Source: SZUA-36 sp963759155 (GTDB lineage Bacteria > Pseudomonadota > Gammaproteobacteria > Xanthomonadales > SZUA-36). From it: a DNA stretch of 64,000 nt. Location of the stretch: contig CAVWXX010000018.1 in assembly GCA_963759155.1 (NCBI GenBank), positions 44,303 through 108,302 on the forward strand, read 5' to 3'. The position numbers were made by a program, and so were the translations under genes. The notes beneath the pieces were generated by a model. The model ran no database searches, had not been told where the DNA came from, and worked only from the letters and a program-made list of their open reading frames with translations. Within the stretch, counting starts at the first letter, position 1, and every line of letters starts with the position of its first letter. Below, in pieces: positions 1-11,500 of this stretch.

Positions 1-93
1 TGCAGTAGCTTATGCCGGGACCTTGAGCGACATGGATGTCGCGACAGAGCCTACAGGACGTACTTGTGGCGTGTCCCGGCATAAGCTACTGCA
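1..93. repeat. Large hairpin element A (20-bp perfect arms)
   Basis: Bases 1-20 (tgcagtagcttatgccggga) are the exact reverse complement of 74-93, around a 53-nt loop containing the dyad gacatggatgtc. The window starts inside or at the edge of the element, so the arms may be longer. Its right arm ends in ataagctactgca, which recurs as the end of the tandem units near 21.37 and 21.43 kb. It is organised like the hairpins at 20961-21066 and 21207-21298. It probably is a small palindromic mobile or REP-like element; its function is unknown. Confidence 0.75.
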
Positions 94-250
94 TGGCCTT
101 GGCTTCCCGAACGATCAATGGTTTTCAACATGTGAGTCCAGAAGAAAACTACCGCATGGCCTCGCCTTCCCAAATGATCAATGGTTTTAACCGGTGAGTG
201 TGAGCCCTGAAGCAAGCTTCGCCATAGCTTTCCGACTGATCAATTGTCAG
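94..250. repeat. Degenerate tandem repeats (about 65 bp) after hairpin A
   Basis: About two and a half units of the pattern catggcc-tggcttccc-gatcaatggtttt-gtgagtcc start near 93, 155 and 222. The same unit occurs about three times at 21298-21470. They look like half-elements of the hairpin family: one arm plus a conserved flank. The third unit runs up to and slightly into the 3' end of the URO-D gene on the minus strand. Confidence 0.6.
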
Positions 251-256
251 AGCCTT

Positions 257-1426
257 CTACTTCAATGGGTAATGCCCAAACTCCTCAACCGCATCAACCA
301 TAGCCAGAACATTCTCCGGTGGAACATCATTCATCACCGTGTGCACCGCGCCAATCATGCAACCACCACCCGGTCCGAGCGCTTCAATCACACGTCGCAC
401 TTCCTCACGCACATCCGCGACACTCCCATGCGGCAAAATTCGATGGGAATCGATACCACCACAAAAGATAATATTGTTGCCATAGTGTTTTTTGATTGAA
501 TGCAGGTCGGACATTTTGCCCGCCGATGTCTGAATGGGGTTCAGAATATCGACACCGATCTCGATAAAGTCACCGATCAGGGGAGCCACATCACCATCGG
601 AGTGAAATAAAACTTTGGCCCTGGTTCTCTCCTTGATAAAGGCAATAAAATCAGCATGCACCGGTTTGAGTATTTCGCGGTACATTTTCGGCGAGATCAT
701 CAGGCTTTCCTGGGTGCCAAGATCGTCACCTATTTTGATGATATCCACGTTGTCGCCCAACTGCTCGAGGAAGGGTCCCATCAACTGTTTGCAATAGACA
801 GCGATCTTTTCCAGCAAAGCACGGGCAAAGTCCTTGTCCATGGCCATATTCATCAGGAAGGTTTCCATACCCTGCATGGCGTGGGCACGTTCAAACGGAA
901 ACAGCAACCAGGGTGTGGCCAGGATCGCAAATTGATTCTCCCCGGCCAATGCGCGGGCTTGCTCCCTTACATGGGCGATCCGGCTGGGGTCACTCATATC
1001 CGGCCAACCGGGGTAAGACTCCAAATCCTGTACTGTCTTTGCCGAAGAGATGGGGTGTATGCCCGGATACCAGTCACCAGGCGCGGTTTCTATCTGGCCG
1101 CCACCCCAGGAGTCGATGCAATTGCTATGCGGTTCACGCTCGCGGTTGCGTTGACGTACTTTTTCAGGCTCAAGATCCAGCACACCCCGCACATCACTGC
1201 GCAGACGAAGCATGGTTTCTTCATCAATCTCAGCGGTGCCAAGTTCGGGCCAGTCATAGAGGTAATTATCCGGCGCCTGTATACCGGCGATGTCCTTGAT
1301 CCCCTGGTAGGGTTTCATTTTTATCCCGGTGGCATTGCTGACACCAATAACCAGGGGGACACGGTCGGGTTGTTCGTGGTTGATGGTGGTCAACACACGT
1401 TCCCGGGATGTCATTGATGAACTCAA
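257..1426 (-). CDS. Uroporphyrinogen decarboxylase (URO-D) family protein
   Basis: This 389-residue protein resembles the URO-D/cobalamin methyltransferase superfamily (MtaA/CmuA/HemE-like). It opens with SRERVLTTINHEQPDRVP, the usual start of family members that are not HemE. It has the barrel segments IIKIGDDLGTQ and KVLFHSDGDV and a C-terminal IIFCGGIDS followed by GGGCMIGAVH. The HxC zinc ligands of the methyltransferases are replaced here by HSD, so I would not assign methyltransferase chemistry. It is last in a minus-strand run after ggt and a DUF4845-like gene (19-bp gap). The substrate is unknown; it is probably catabolic rather than heme biosynthesis. Confidence 0.8.
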   Translation of the reverse strand: MSSSMTSRERVLTTINHEQPDRVPLVIGVSNATGIKMKPYQGIKDIAGIQAPDNYLYDWPELGTAEIDEETMLRLRSDVRGVLDLEPEKVRQRNREREPHSNCIDSWGGGQIETAPGDWYPGIHPISSAKTVQDLESYPGWPDMSDPSRIAHVREQARALAGENQFAILATPWLLFPFERAHAMQGMETFLMNMAMDKDFARALLEKIAVYCKQLMGPFLEQLGDNVDIIKIGDDLGTQESLMISPKMYREILKPVHADFIAFIKERTRAKVLFHSDGDVAPLIGDFIEIGVDILNPIQTSAGKMSDLHSIKKHYGNNIIFCGGIDSHRILPHGSVADVREEVRRVIEALGPGGGCMIGAVHTVMNDVPPENVLAMVDAVEEFGHYPLK

Positions 1427-1445
1427 TGATCAGGCCAAAACAGCA

Positions 1446-1814
1446 TTAACGTATACGCAATGTTTTCTCATAATGCATGGGATGCTTCTTGTAAATCAGG
1501 TTAAGTTCCCGGTCATAACTGATGTTAACCACGATACCACCGTCTTTTTGCTCGATCTTGAAGCTGTCCGTCATATCATTCATTTCATTGATCTGCAGCA
1601 GGCCAACCAGCTTGGTTTGGGCGGCTTGAACCGTCCGCACCGGGTTTACACTCTGTGTTGACTGCATGGTATCCAGAATTGAATCTATAGATTTGGATTC
1701 AATGGCTTGTGGAACATACTGGATACCGACATAAGCAGCAAAGCCAAATACGACAAGAAGGATTATAGTGACGATGGCTGAAGCGCCCTTTTGCTTTGCT
1801 GGTCCCTTATTCAT
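1446..1814 (-). CDS. DUF4845-like single-pass membrane protein
   Basis: This 122-residue protein has a short basic N terminus (MNKGPAKQKGAS), one transmembrane segment at about residues 12-32 and a small periplasmic domain. The size, the GASAI motif at the membrane edge and the domain resemble the DUF4845 proteins of Gammaproteobacteria, whose function is unknown. In other genomes such genes often sit next to lep/rnc. Here it lies between a gamma-glutamyltransferase gene (56-bp gap) and a URO-D family gene (19-bp gap) on the same strand, so co-transcription is likely. No further function can be read from the sequence. Confidence 0.6.
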   Translation of the reverse strand: MNKGPAKQKGASAIVTIILLVVFGFAAYVGIQYVPQAIESKSIDSILDTMQSTQSVNPVRTVQAAQTKLVGLLQINEMNDMTDSFKIEQKDGGIVVNISYDRELNLIYKKHPMHYEKTLRIR

Positions 1815-1870
1815 GCTGACATCTCCGTAGTGTGGTCTGTAGTGTTTTAAACACTGTTTCGAAAGCTTTC

Positions 1871-3772
1871 CTACCAGGCAATTCCGTAGTCATCGCCATA
1901 ATCACTGGCGCCACCCCACATGCTGCCATTTTCCGCGTCAAAATAGATGGCGGTAATGGGGCTGTAAGGACGTTTATCCGCCTCGACTTTATAACCCATG
2001 TTACCCAATTCGCCACGCACCCACGCAGGCAGCAATGGCGAAACGGCAAGACGACCCGGCTCTGATTTGTGCGCACCGAAAGAACTTTGCATCTGGTAGC
2101 TGGTGAAGTTTGGTGCTTCCGCCGCCTGCTGCACGTTCATGTCAAACTCGACCATGTTCAGGAAGAACTGCAGCAGATTCTGATCCTGTGTATCACCACC
2201 CTGAACGGAAAACGCCATCAAGGGCTTGCCGTCCTTAAGCGCGATACTTGGGGTTAGCGTTGCACGTGGCCGCTGCCCTGGTTGGACCACGTTGAAAGGA
2301 TTCATCTTTTCCGTCAGCACAAAACTCTGCATACGCTGGCTCAGGCCAACACCGGTAGAACCTGCGATAAAGGCAGGAATCCATCCGCCGCTTGGTGTTA
2401 TTGAAACCACCCAACCCTCGGCGTCCGCCGCCTGTATTGATGTAGTGCCGGCCAGGAAGCCTTCTTCCTCACTCATGCGCATGGCTTGTTGAAAGCCTTC
2501 TGCACCCTCTGCTTCCGCGCTCGGTGGAATAACGCTCCAGTTTTTCAGCAACTCGGCAAACGGATTTTTTTCATTCTGGAAGGGGTATGGATCACCCGGC
2601 CGGGTTTCCGGGTTGTTCTTTTGCGGGTCCATCAGTGCCCGTCTTTGTGCTGCATATTTCTTGGAAAGTAAACCTGCAACCGGCTCAGCAGGCGGTACGT
2701 AGGGGTCGCCATAGTAAAAATCACGATCAGCAAAAGACAGGTTCATCGCCTGGTACAGCGTGTGGATGTAACGCGCGCTGTTGTAACCCATGCTCTTGAG
2801 GTCGATCTCTTCCAGGATGTTCAGCGCCTGTAGCAACACCGGACCCTGTACCCAGGTGGTCAGCTTGTAAACGTCGACGCCTTTGTAATTGGTGGTCACC
2901 GGCTCTTCTATATGTACCTGCCATTTATCGAGATCTTCCTTTGTGATCAAGCCGCCATATTCGGTCGAACTACGTACGATCTCATCGGCGATATCACCAC
3001 GATAAAAACGATCATAGGCCGCATAGATGGCCTGCTTGCGTGTCTTGCCTGCGGCCAGGGCCTCGGCTTCTGTCTCTACCAGTTTCTGTAATGTCGCCAA
3101 CAGGTCGGCCTGACGGAACATTTCACCTGCCACTGGTGCGCCGCGTTGCTCCGGGTCTTCATCACTTGCATGCGGAAGGAAAACGGCCTTGGAATAAGAC
3201 CACTGAGAAATCACGTCCCTGCGCCGTTCGATATTATCAGCCTGAACGCCTTCAATGGGATAGCCTTCAGCCATCTGCATCGATGGCGCCAAAACCTCCG
3301 CCAGGCTCAGCTTGCCATATTCAGCCAACATCACCATCAGGCCACCGGGGGTGCCCGGGGTTACCGCCGCCAATGGACCGTATTCGGGCGGGTAGACCAT
3401 GCCCTGTTCTTTGAAATAGTCGGCAGTCGCACCGGTGGGCGCCACACCAAGGGCGTTGATACCTTTAACTTCTCCGGTGTGCGGGTTGTAAATGAGTGCC
3501 TGGGTTTCGCCACCCCAGCCCAGGGTATCCCACATGGTTGAAGTGGCAGCCAGCATGGCACAGGCCGCATCGACCGCGTTGCCGCCTTGGGTAAACGTCA
3601 TCGCGCCCGCAGTTGCAGCCAGTGGTTTACCGGTAACAGCAACCCAGTGTTTACCGTGCAGTACCGGTTTTGCTGTCTTTTGGGCGATGGCGTTACCTGT
3701 AAGGCCTATAAGCGCCACAGCAAAAGTGAAAATTCGAATCATGGAGAGGGGATGACGGGTTGAGGCAAACAT
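1871..3772 (-). CDS. Gamma-glutamyltransferase family protein, secreted
   Basis: An Ntn-hydrolase of the gamma-glutamyltranspeptidase family, predicted to cleave or transfer gamma-glutamyl groups in the periplasm. The N terminus has a signal peptide (IRIFTFAVALIGLTGNAIAQ). The large-subunit motif GGNAVDAACAMLAA is followed by the autoprocessing site LAGTTSIQAAD, where the first Thr of TTS is the expected nucleophile, and then GGSTGVGLSQRMQSF-like sequence (AGSTGVGLSQRMQSF). I chose the start at 3772; a start at 3742 fits the signal peptide equally well, and the frame is open to 3871. It is divergent from the kinase pair at 3950. GGT-like paralogues can have other acylase activities, so the substrate is open. 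Confidence 0.85.
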   Translation of the reverse strand: MFASTRHPLSMIRIFTFAVALIGLTGNAIAQKTAKPVLHGKHWVAVTGKPLAATAGAMTFTQGGNAVDAACAMLAATSTMWDTLGWGGETQALIYNPHTGEVKGINALGVAPTGATADYFKEQGMVYPPEYGPLAAVTPGTPGGLMVMLAEYGKLSLAEVLAPSMQMAEGYPIEGVQADNIERRRDVISQWSYSKAVFLPHASDEDPEQRGAPVAGEMFRQADLLATLQKLVETEAEALAAGKTRKQAIYAAYDRFYRGDIADEIVRSSTEYGGLITKEDLDKWQVHIEEPVTTNYKGVDVYKLTTWVQGPVLLQALNILEEIDLKSMGYNSARYIHTLYQAMNLSFADRDFYYGDPYVPPAEPVAGLLSKKYAAQRRALMDPQKNNPETRPGDPYPFQNEKNPFAELLKNWSVIPPSAEAEGAEGFQQAMRMSEEEGFLAGTTSIQAADAEGWVVSITPSGGWIPAFIAGSTGVGLSQRMQSFVLTEKMNPFNVVQPGQRPRATLTPSIALKDGKPLMAFSVQGGDTQDQNLLQFFLNMVEFDMNVQQAAEAPNFTSYQMQSSFGAHKSEPGRLAVSPLLPAWVRGELGNMGYKVEADKRPYSPITAIYFDAENGSMWGGASDYGDDYGIAW

Positions 3773-3949
3773 TGGAGGTCTCTTGTGAAGTTTACCGACA
3801 AGAATAACAAATGCGTGGCGTCCGGTCAGTTTCGATTGGATGGAAATCCTTATGCATTCAGATTTCCCCATATATTCCGGATTTCCTCTCCATCTTCGCC
3901 GTCGCTTCAGATAGAATTCACAGGTCTTCGTTTACTGCAAGGGACCATC

Positions 3950-4687
3950 ATGGACAGCTTTCTCATTTCAATCGCGGGCAATATTGCTGCGGGGAAATCC
4001 ACCCTGACAAAAGCGCTTGAAAAAAGATCCGGCGGTAAGATTGTCTCCTTTCTCGAAAGGGTCGACTATGTGAAAAAGCATGGCTACCTGGAGAAATACT
4101 ACAAGGCGGTCAGTGCCTATGACCGTCTGAAAGGGGCGAAACTTGATGGCAAAGACCCTGAGACTTTTCTGAAGGTAAAAGAAGAGGCCGAGTATTGGGG
4201 TTACAAGATCCAGGAGACGTATTTTCTATCCAGGCTGCTCGACCTGGGCGTACTCAATGAGCTTTTGCGTGAGGGTCAGTCGGTCGCGCAGGACCGCAGT
4301 ATCTATGAGGATCAGATATTCACCAAGAATTCGAATAATTACGAGTACATCACCGATGAGGACTACAGAAAGTACCAGGACCTATTCAAACTGGTGATGA
4401 CAAACAAACCCGAGCCCGACCTCATCATCTACCTGGAAAGTGATGTGTCTGCATTGAAATCAAGAATTGTTGGCCGAAGCCGTGGCGAAGAATCCGACCT
4501 TGCCAGTCCCGAGAGCAGTTATCTTTCCAACCTCAACGACCTTTACAGACCGTGGATAATGAAGTGTGGTCACCCCTATCTCATCATCGACACCGAGGCC
4601 ATCGACTTCAGAACCGAGGAAGGACTGGAGCAGGTCATCGCAGGCATCGTGCGTTCCGTTCCCGGGACCAAGAGGTTGTTTGGATGA
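3950..4687 (+). CDS. Deoxynucleoside kinase-like protein (first of pair)
   Basis: A 245-residue P-loop kinase of the deoxynucleoside kinase (dNK/dGK/dCK) family, expected to phosphorylate a deoxynucleoside for salvage. The Walker A is SIAGNIAAGKST at residues 7-18. The acidic residue after beta-2 is in SFLERVDYV, and the DRS motif is in VAQDRSIYEDQIF. A LID-like arginine-rich stretch SRIVGRSRGEE follows DLIIYLESD. The start at 3950 follows AAGGGA at a good distance; the frame is open further upstream to 3785 but that stretch does not look coding. The stop overlaps the next gene's start (ATGA), which implies translational coupling. Substrate specificity cannot be read. Confidence 0.8.
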   Translation: MDSFLISIAGNIAAGKSTLTKALEKRSGGKIVSFLERVDYVKKHGYLEKYYKAVSAYDRLKGAKLDGKDPETFLKVKEEAEYWGYKIQETYFLSRLLDLGVLNELLREGQSVAQDRSIYEDQIFTKNSNNYEYITDEDYRKYQDLFKLVMTNKPEPDLIIYLESDVSALKSRIVGRSRGEESDLASPESSYLSNLNDLYRPWIMKCGHPYLIIDTEAIDFRTEEGLEQVIAGIVRSVPGTKRLFG

Positions 4688-5346
4688 AACGTACCATCGG
4701 CATCATGGGTAATATTTCTGCGGGTAAAACCACACTTTGCAAGCTGATTGAAAAGCGCTGGGATTATGTCTTTTACCCGGAAGAGGTGGATGAACTGGTG
4801 CTCAATTTCTACTACGGCGACCGTCGTGAACACGCTTACAATACCCAGGTCTTCTTTCTTTCAAGCCGGTTCAGAAATTGGTGGCATATGACCATCTCGC
4901 CCCATTCGGGTGTCACCGACCGGATCAAGGAAGAAGACATCCATATATTCACCGAGAAAAACTACCGCGACCGTTTTCTCTCCAAATCGGAAAAGATGAT
5001 CCTGGCCCACCAGTTTGAGGCGATGAAACACAATATCCCGGACCCGGACCTGGTGATCTACCCGCATACGGAAGTGGGTGAACTCAAAGCGAGAATAGAA
5101 AAACGCTTACTCAAAGAAGGCAAGGTTCGTGAGGGTGAACGTGGACTTCTCGCAGACAGTGATACCTACATCGAAGACTTGAACACACTCTACGAAGAAT
5201 TCTACCCGCGTTACCAGGGCAATAAGCTCCGCATTGAAAGCAACGACTGGAAACTGGTCAATGACGATGGCTCAATTCGCTATCACAGCGAAGAAGCCGA
5301 CAAACTTCTGGCGATCATCAAGCAGGCGCTCGAACGTAACGAATAG
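4684..5346 (+). CDS. Deoxynucleoside kinase-like protein (second, divergent)
   Basis: A 220-residue relative of the preceding kinase. Its P-loop is GIMGNISAGKTT (residues 5-16), followed by FYPEEVDEL, which carries the expected Glu. The DRS motif region is altered to GVTDRIKEEDIHIF. DLVIYPHTEVGELKARIEKR corresponds to the LID region. Its ATG overlaps the stop of the first kinase by four bases. Bacterial dNK genes are known in tandem as dGK/dAK pairs whose products form a heterodimer (lactobacilli). A similar two-subunit enzyme is an inference here. The altered DRS motif could mean a different substrate or a regulatory subunit. Confidence 0.72.
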   Translation: MKRTIGIMGNISAGKTTLCKLIEKRWDYVFYPEEVDELVLNFYYGDRREHAYNTQVFFLSSRFRNWWHMTISPHSGVTDRIKEEDIHIFTEKNYRDRFLSKSEKMILAHQFEAMKHNIPDPDLVIYPHTEVGELKARIEKRLLKEGKVREGERGLLADSDTYIEDLNTLYEEFYPRYQGNKLRIESNDWKLVNDDGSIRYHSEEADKLLAIIKQALERNE

Positions 5347-5495
5347 CAGTTGACCAGACATTCCTGTTTTACCGCTTAGTCTATTCAAGACTATTTCTAA
5401 GCACCGGTTCAAAGACAAACAATAGGCATAAATTGGCTGTTGAAAAACGGGTAGCCATGCATGCCAGTTCCCCCCTTTTCAGTAACTCATGCATA

Positions 5496-5513
5496 TTGAA
5501 TGTAATTATTCAA
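5496..5513. promoter_or_regulatory. Possible operator: TTGAAT-6-ATTCAA dyad
   Basis: A perfect 6-bp inverted repeat with a 6-bp AT-rich spacer lies 66-83 bases upstream of the giant surface protein gene, in an otherwise featureless 230-base gap. It could be an operator or overlap a -35 region. No regulator gene is nearby. Confidence 0.25.
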
Positions 5514-5578
5514 AAAGCTGCTACACTGATACTTGTTGGGAATACAAATCATTTCGATTTAGAAACTAAGGGACACAC

Positions 5579-8500
5579 ATGAAAAATATTTGTCGACTTG
5601 TTGCTTCAGGTCCGATCGGCCAATCGTTGATTGGCACCACAGCTTTGTCAAATTTATTCGCAGTAACCTTGCTGCTTGCGTTGCCGTTGTTTGCACAGGC
5701 ACAAGCGGCAGGCACCTACTCGGTATGTCCGGCTGGTCCACCCACTTGCGACTATACAACACCGGAAGCAGCCGTAAATGACCCTGCAAGGGTTAATGGC
5801 GACATTATTGCTATCACGACCGGTACCTACGTGCTTGGCGCCACGCTGCAAATCGACAACACCATGACGATTGAAGGCAATGATTCTGTTCTTGACGCCA
5901 ATGGCATTCGGGCAATAGATGTGTCCGGTTCAATCAGCGTCAGCATGGGCAGCATTAACATACGAAATGGCCAGGCAGATCCCGGCACTGGCGGTGGTGC
6001 ACTGAGGATATCAGGTGGTGCGTCAGTTTTTATTGTTGGCGGAATATTTCAGGACAACCAGGCCGATTTCGGCGGGGCCATTTACAACGATGGTTCAATT
6101 CTGCAGACAAATGTAACTGAGTTTTATGGAAACCGGGCAACCAATGGTAATGGCGGTGCTGTATTTACCGATGGCCTGGGTCAAACAAGCCTGGACCAGA
6201 CCATCATCGATGGAAACCAGGCCAGCAATGCCGGTGGTGGCGTAGCGGTTATAGGGGGCAACCTTGACGCCCAGGGAAACGGGCCCAGATCTTTGATTAG
6301 CCTGAGCAGGTCAACGGTCTCTAATAATGCAGCACTTAACCCGGTACAAACTGCCTCCAACTTGCTAAGAAGCGGCACCACGGTCTCATGTGGACCTGAA
6401 CCGTTCGGTCAGACATTTATTGCCGATGAGCTTGCTCTTTCTGCGTTTGAATTTGATATTCGTTTGAACGGCCCTGGTGATCTGACTGTCATCCCTAACG
6501 ACCTCGACATCATTGGACTGGTGCGTCAGGGCGGTCCTGCCGGACCAGTCATTGCCACCGCCCACGCCTTTGCCCCTGGCGGCACCTGGATTGGGGGCTC
6601 CACTCAGACACTGACGTTTTTCCTGGATCATGTGGTGGCGTTGAACCCAGGCGGCACTTATTCGATAGAGTCAGCCATCGCAGGCGCATATAGCATTTAT
6701 ATTTCACCTGGTGACGACTATGCGAATGGAAGCAGATACTCATGTGATGACACACTACTCACAGGTTCTGACCTGACCTTCCGCACCTATGGTGGCACAC
6801 CCGGTGAAGGCGGCGGTGTCCATGCACTATTTGACGGACAGGCAAACTTATCTAACACCACCGTATCTGGCAATGTCGGTGATGGTCTATTTGCCGTCAA
6901 CGGCGCTATCGTTTCAACCTGGTTCAACACCATCACTAATAACTCAGGTAACGGCACAACCGCCATTCCACCTGCAGACTCAGATCCAGGCCTGGTTTTT
7001 CTTACCGCGACTATCGTTGCCGGAAACGGCGGTAACGATTGTGAGGGCGATACCGTTACAAGTGGCTATAACCTGATTGGTGATGATACCAACTGTGTAA
7101 TAACACCGTTACCCACTGACCTTGTCGGCAATATCAATGCCCCACTTGATCCATTGCTTGGCCCACTGCAGGATAACACCGGTCGCACGCCGACCCATGC
7201 GATTGACGAGAACAGCCTGGCCTTCAATGCGGCAGGCCCAGTTGTAGATGGCCTGCCCTGCTCTGACTTCAATATCGACCAGCGTAATGTCGCCCGACCG
7301 AACGGACCGGCCTGCGACATCGGAGCATTTGAATTCGTTTCTCCGGTAGGTCCATTACAAACCCTGATTAACGCAGCGGCCCCGGGCGGCACGATCAATG
7401 TTCCCGATGGCACTTATACCGAACCGGTGACCATTGGTGACGGCAAGACCCTGGTCGGTTCAGGACCTGGTAACGTGGTCATAGATGCCACCAATCTCAA
7501 CAGTTCGGCAATCACCGCGACCGGCGACTTTGGCCTTGTCGGTTTAAGCGTAATCGGTGGCAACTCAGCCGGCCATGGCGGTGGTATCTTTGCGGATGTC
7601 GTAGGCACCAACATCAGCTTGAACAACGTCGCTTTTAATAACAACAGTGCCGCACTGGATGGCGGCGCGATTTACCTGCCCGACGGTTCACTGACTGGTA
7701 CCAATGTCACTTTCCAGTTCAACTCGGCCGATGGCAACGGCGGTGCAATCTTTAGCGGCACTAACGCCGACATCAGTGATTCGTTTTTCAGTGGCAACCA
7801 GTCTGACAGCAACGGCGGTGCGATAGCGAGTACCGGTGTACTGATATCGAGTAAAAATACTTTTTCCAACAACAACGCCAATAATGGTGGCGCCATCAGC
7901 ATCGAGGGTGGTGCCACAGCCTCGGTCAGTTCAAATGACGACGTCTTCAATAACAACATGGCTACCCGGGATGGCGGCGCCATTTATGAGTCATTTTCGA
8001 ACCTGAGTGTTGTCAACGGCTTATTTCTGGATAGCACTGCCGGTGACAACGGTTTGGCTGGCGACGGTGGCGCGATCTATACCGACAACAATGCAGTTAT
8101 CCGTGAGACTTTTATGGGGTTCAGTAGTGCCGTTGAAGGCGATGGCGTACCCGGAGAGGGTGGCACGATTTACTTTAACGGTAAGCTGAGCCTGGTAGAT
8201 TCAAGGGTCACCAACTCATCCGCCGGTGTGGGAGGTGGCATCTACGGCACCACCAACGGAATTGCAACGATATCGGGAACGGTCTTTGACAATAATGACG
8301 CGGAAAATTCCGGCACTGCGGGTGGTGCGATTGGCGGTTCTGGTGCGCTGGAAATCACCAACTCCACCCTGTCGGGCAACACCACCAGCGGCAATGGCAA
8401 CGGCGCCGGTATAGGCCTGCTGGCCGGCAGTGCACGCCTGAACAACGTCACCCTGGCTTTCAATGCAGCTGGGACGGGCCTTGGTGGGCCGTTATACGCT

Positions 8501-11500
8501 GAAAACGGTGCGTTGATTACATTCACCAACAGCCTGTTTTCCAATAACAGCGGCGGTGGCACCAGTTGCAACACGGTGTTTTCGCAAGGTTACAACCTGT
8601 TCCAGAATACACCCTGCCCGACGTTGCCCAGCGATATCATTGCCGAGCCGTTGATCGATCCCCTTGCCTCTTTCCTCCAGGTTGGCAGTACATTCGGAAC
8701 TTCTGCCCATGCTTTACAACCACAGAGCCCTGCGGTCAATGCCGGAGCGCCAGAGCTGAATTTCCAAACTTTTGACGCCACGACAATTGGAGACTGGCAG
8801 CTCAGGGGTTCCGCTGCAACAGATTCCGGAACGTTGTTCTTGGCGGGGGTCGGTTTACCGGTCGGTTCAGCCTATTTGAACGACCCAGTCGATGTCACCG
8901 TGGACTTTTCAGCGAGGTTCCAGTTCAGGATGACGCCTTCAGCTGGTGGCTCTGCGGCAGATGGAATCACCTTCTCCATTGTGGCCGACCCGACCATACT
9001 CGGTGATACGGGCAATGCCCTCGGTATTGCCGAATTTCCGGAAATAGGTGGTGCGGAAATTGGTATTGTGGAGGGCGTCTCAATCGAGTTCGATACCTGG
9101 ACAGATGACGGCGGTATAGACGGTAACCAGGATCATGTTGGCATTGACCTTGATGGGAACACTGCTGCGAGCCCCTTTGAGGCTTTTGTCGGCCCTAATG
9201 GAACGTTCTCCAATGGCTCTGATTGGACTGCATGGGTGGACTACGATGCGTCCACCGACCTGCTTGAGGTACGAGTTTCGGACACAGCAATCAGGCCAAT
9301 TGCACCAACCATATCAACAACGGTGACAATTGCCGATTTTGCCGGCGCCTCTGCATTTATCGGTTTTACCGGTTCAACTGCCTTTCCGCCAATTTCGGGT
9401 GAACACCGAATCCTGAACTTTGCGTTCAGCAACGCAACACTCTGTGAAGCAACCGACCAACGCGGCGTGATTCGCCCTCAAGGTGGCGCTTGCGATATCG
9501 GTGCATATGAAGCCGAACCGATCCCACTGACCCTGGGCCAGGTTTCTCTCAATGCTGTCAGCGACCTGGAAAGTAACGAAAGTTACCCCGGCGTGACTGA
9601 TGTACCGATCATCGACATACCGATCGAAAAATTGACCGGTGATGTAAATAACGCACCTGAATCTGCGCCACTGGGATCATTCCCATTGGGTTCTTTCCCG
9701 ATCGGTTCATTTGATCTGAGGAGTGCACCCATTGGTTCATTCCCGCTGGGTTCATTCCCGATTGGTTCATTCCCGATTGGCTCGTTCCCCGTCGGTTCGT
9801 TCCCCATTGGTTCATTCCCTCTGTCATCCATTCCCCTGTTACGCGAGGGTGGCTGGTCGAGAATCCTGGAAGAGATTCCGGAACTGGAAGGAGCGCCTCT
9901 GCAAACGGTGACATTGGAACAGGTGCTGACCAGTAGTTCAGTTCCCGCCTCCGTGGACGAAATTGAACTGCGCGATTTGGCCATCGAGGGTTCACCCCTG
10001 GCATCACTGTCGCTGCAAGGCTTGTCACTGGGCGCCACCACCGTTGAAGAAATTGACCAGTGGGCCTCAAATGCCGGTAGCGCCACTGATGTCTGTACTG
10101 AATTGGCGAATAATGAACCGGCCTTTACAGACTGCGCCGCCGATGACACTTTACTGAGTCTGGAGTTTAAGGGCGCACCGGTTTCTGCCTTATCCTTACA
10201 GTCGCTGCCGCTGGGCTCATTCTCGACCACTGCGGCACCGCTGGGCTCATTCCCGATCGGTTCGTTCCCGCTGGGTTCATTCCCGTTGGGTTCATTCCCG
10301 CTGGGTTCATTCCCGATTGGCTCCTTCCCGATCGGTTCGTTCCCGCTGGGTTCATTCCCCCTGGGTTCATTCCCGATCGGTTCGTTTCCGCTGGGTTCGT
10401 TTGAGGTCGATGGCCAACCGTTCTGTGATGTCTACGACGAAAAGGCTGGCGCCGATAGCGCCAAGACCTGTGGCGAATTGTTAACGAGCCCAAGCACCGC
10501 AAGCCTGCCCGATTTGATTGCGGCTTTAGCGGCTGATGGCGCAAGCGATATTGCTTCAACTCCGCTGGGCTCGTTCCCGCTGGGTTCATTCCCGTTAGGT
10601 TCGTTCCCGATAGGTTCGTTCCCCTTGGGCTCGTTCCCGATAGGTTCGTTCCCGATCGGTTCATTCCCGATCGGTTCATTCCCGATTGGTTCGTTCCCGT
10701 TAGGTTCGTTCCCGATTGGCTCGTTTCCACTGGGTTCGTTTAATGTCGATGGCCAACCCTTCTGCGAAGTCTACGACCGGCAGGCTGGCTTCGATGGCGC
10801 CGATACCTGTGGCGACTTATTAGCCGATCCAGCCACTGCAAGCCTGGCCGATTTGATAGCGGCATTGGTGTCCAACGGAGCAAGCGATATTGCTTCAACC
10901 CCGCTGGGCTCGTTCCCTATCGGTTCGTTCCCGATCGGCTCATTCCCGATCGGCTCATTCCCGCTGGGGTCTTTCGATCTTAACGCCCCACCGTTATCTG
11001 ACTTGAACCTCGGCGATTTTGATGGTTGTGAACTGATTGCATCAAGTTCCGCAGACAACTGCTTAGGCCTTGGTTTGAGTGACTCATCCACATTGTTGCA
11101 GGTAGCCGAAACCTATGGATCAATCGAGGCCTCACCGCTCGGTTCATTCCCGATTGGTTCATTTGGTATTAGTGACCTGCCCATGGGATCGTTCCCGATT
11201 GGTTCGTTCGAGATCAATGGCACACCGCTTGGATCATTCCCGTTGGGATCATTTGATTTGATCGGTTCTCCGATCGGTTCATTCCCGATCGGCTCGTTCC
11301 CGCTGGGTTCGTTCCCATTGGGATCATTCCCAATCGGTTCATTCCCGATTGGTTCGTTCCCACTGGGTTCCTTTGATCTCGATGGCCAATCGTTCTGCGA
11401 TGTCTACGACCAAAAGGCCGGAGTCGATGGTTCAACGTACCCGCAGACTTGTAGCGAATTGTCAATTGATCCAGCCACCGCAACCCTGCCCGAATTGATT

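Noticed and set aside
656..1417. 253-codon plus-strand frame opposite the URO-D gene
   Set aside because: Antisense shadow; the minus-strand protein has clear family motifs.
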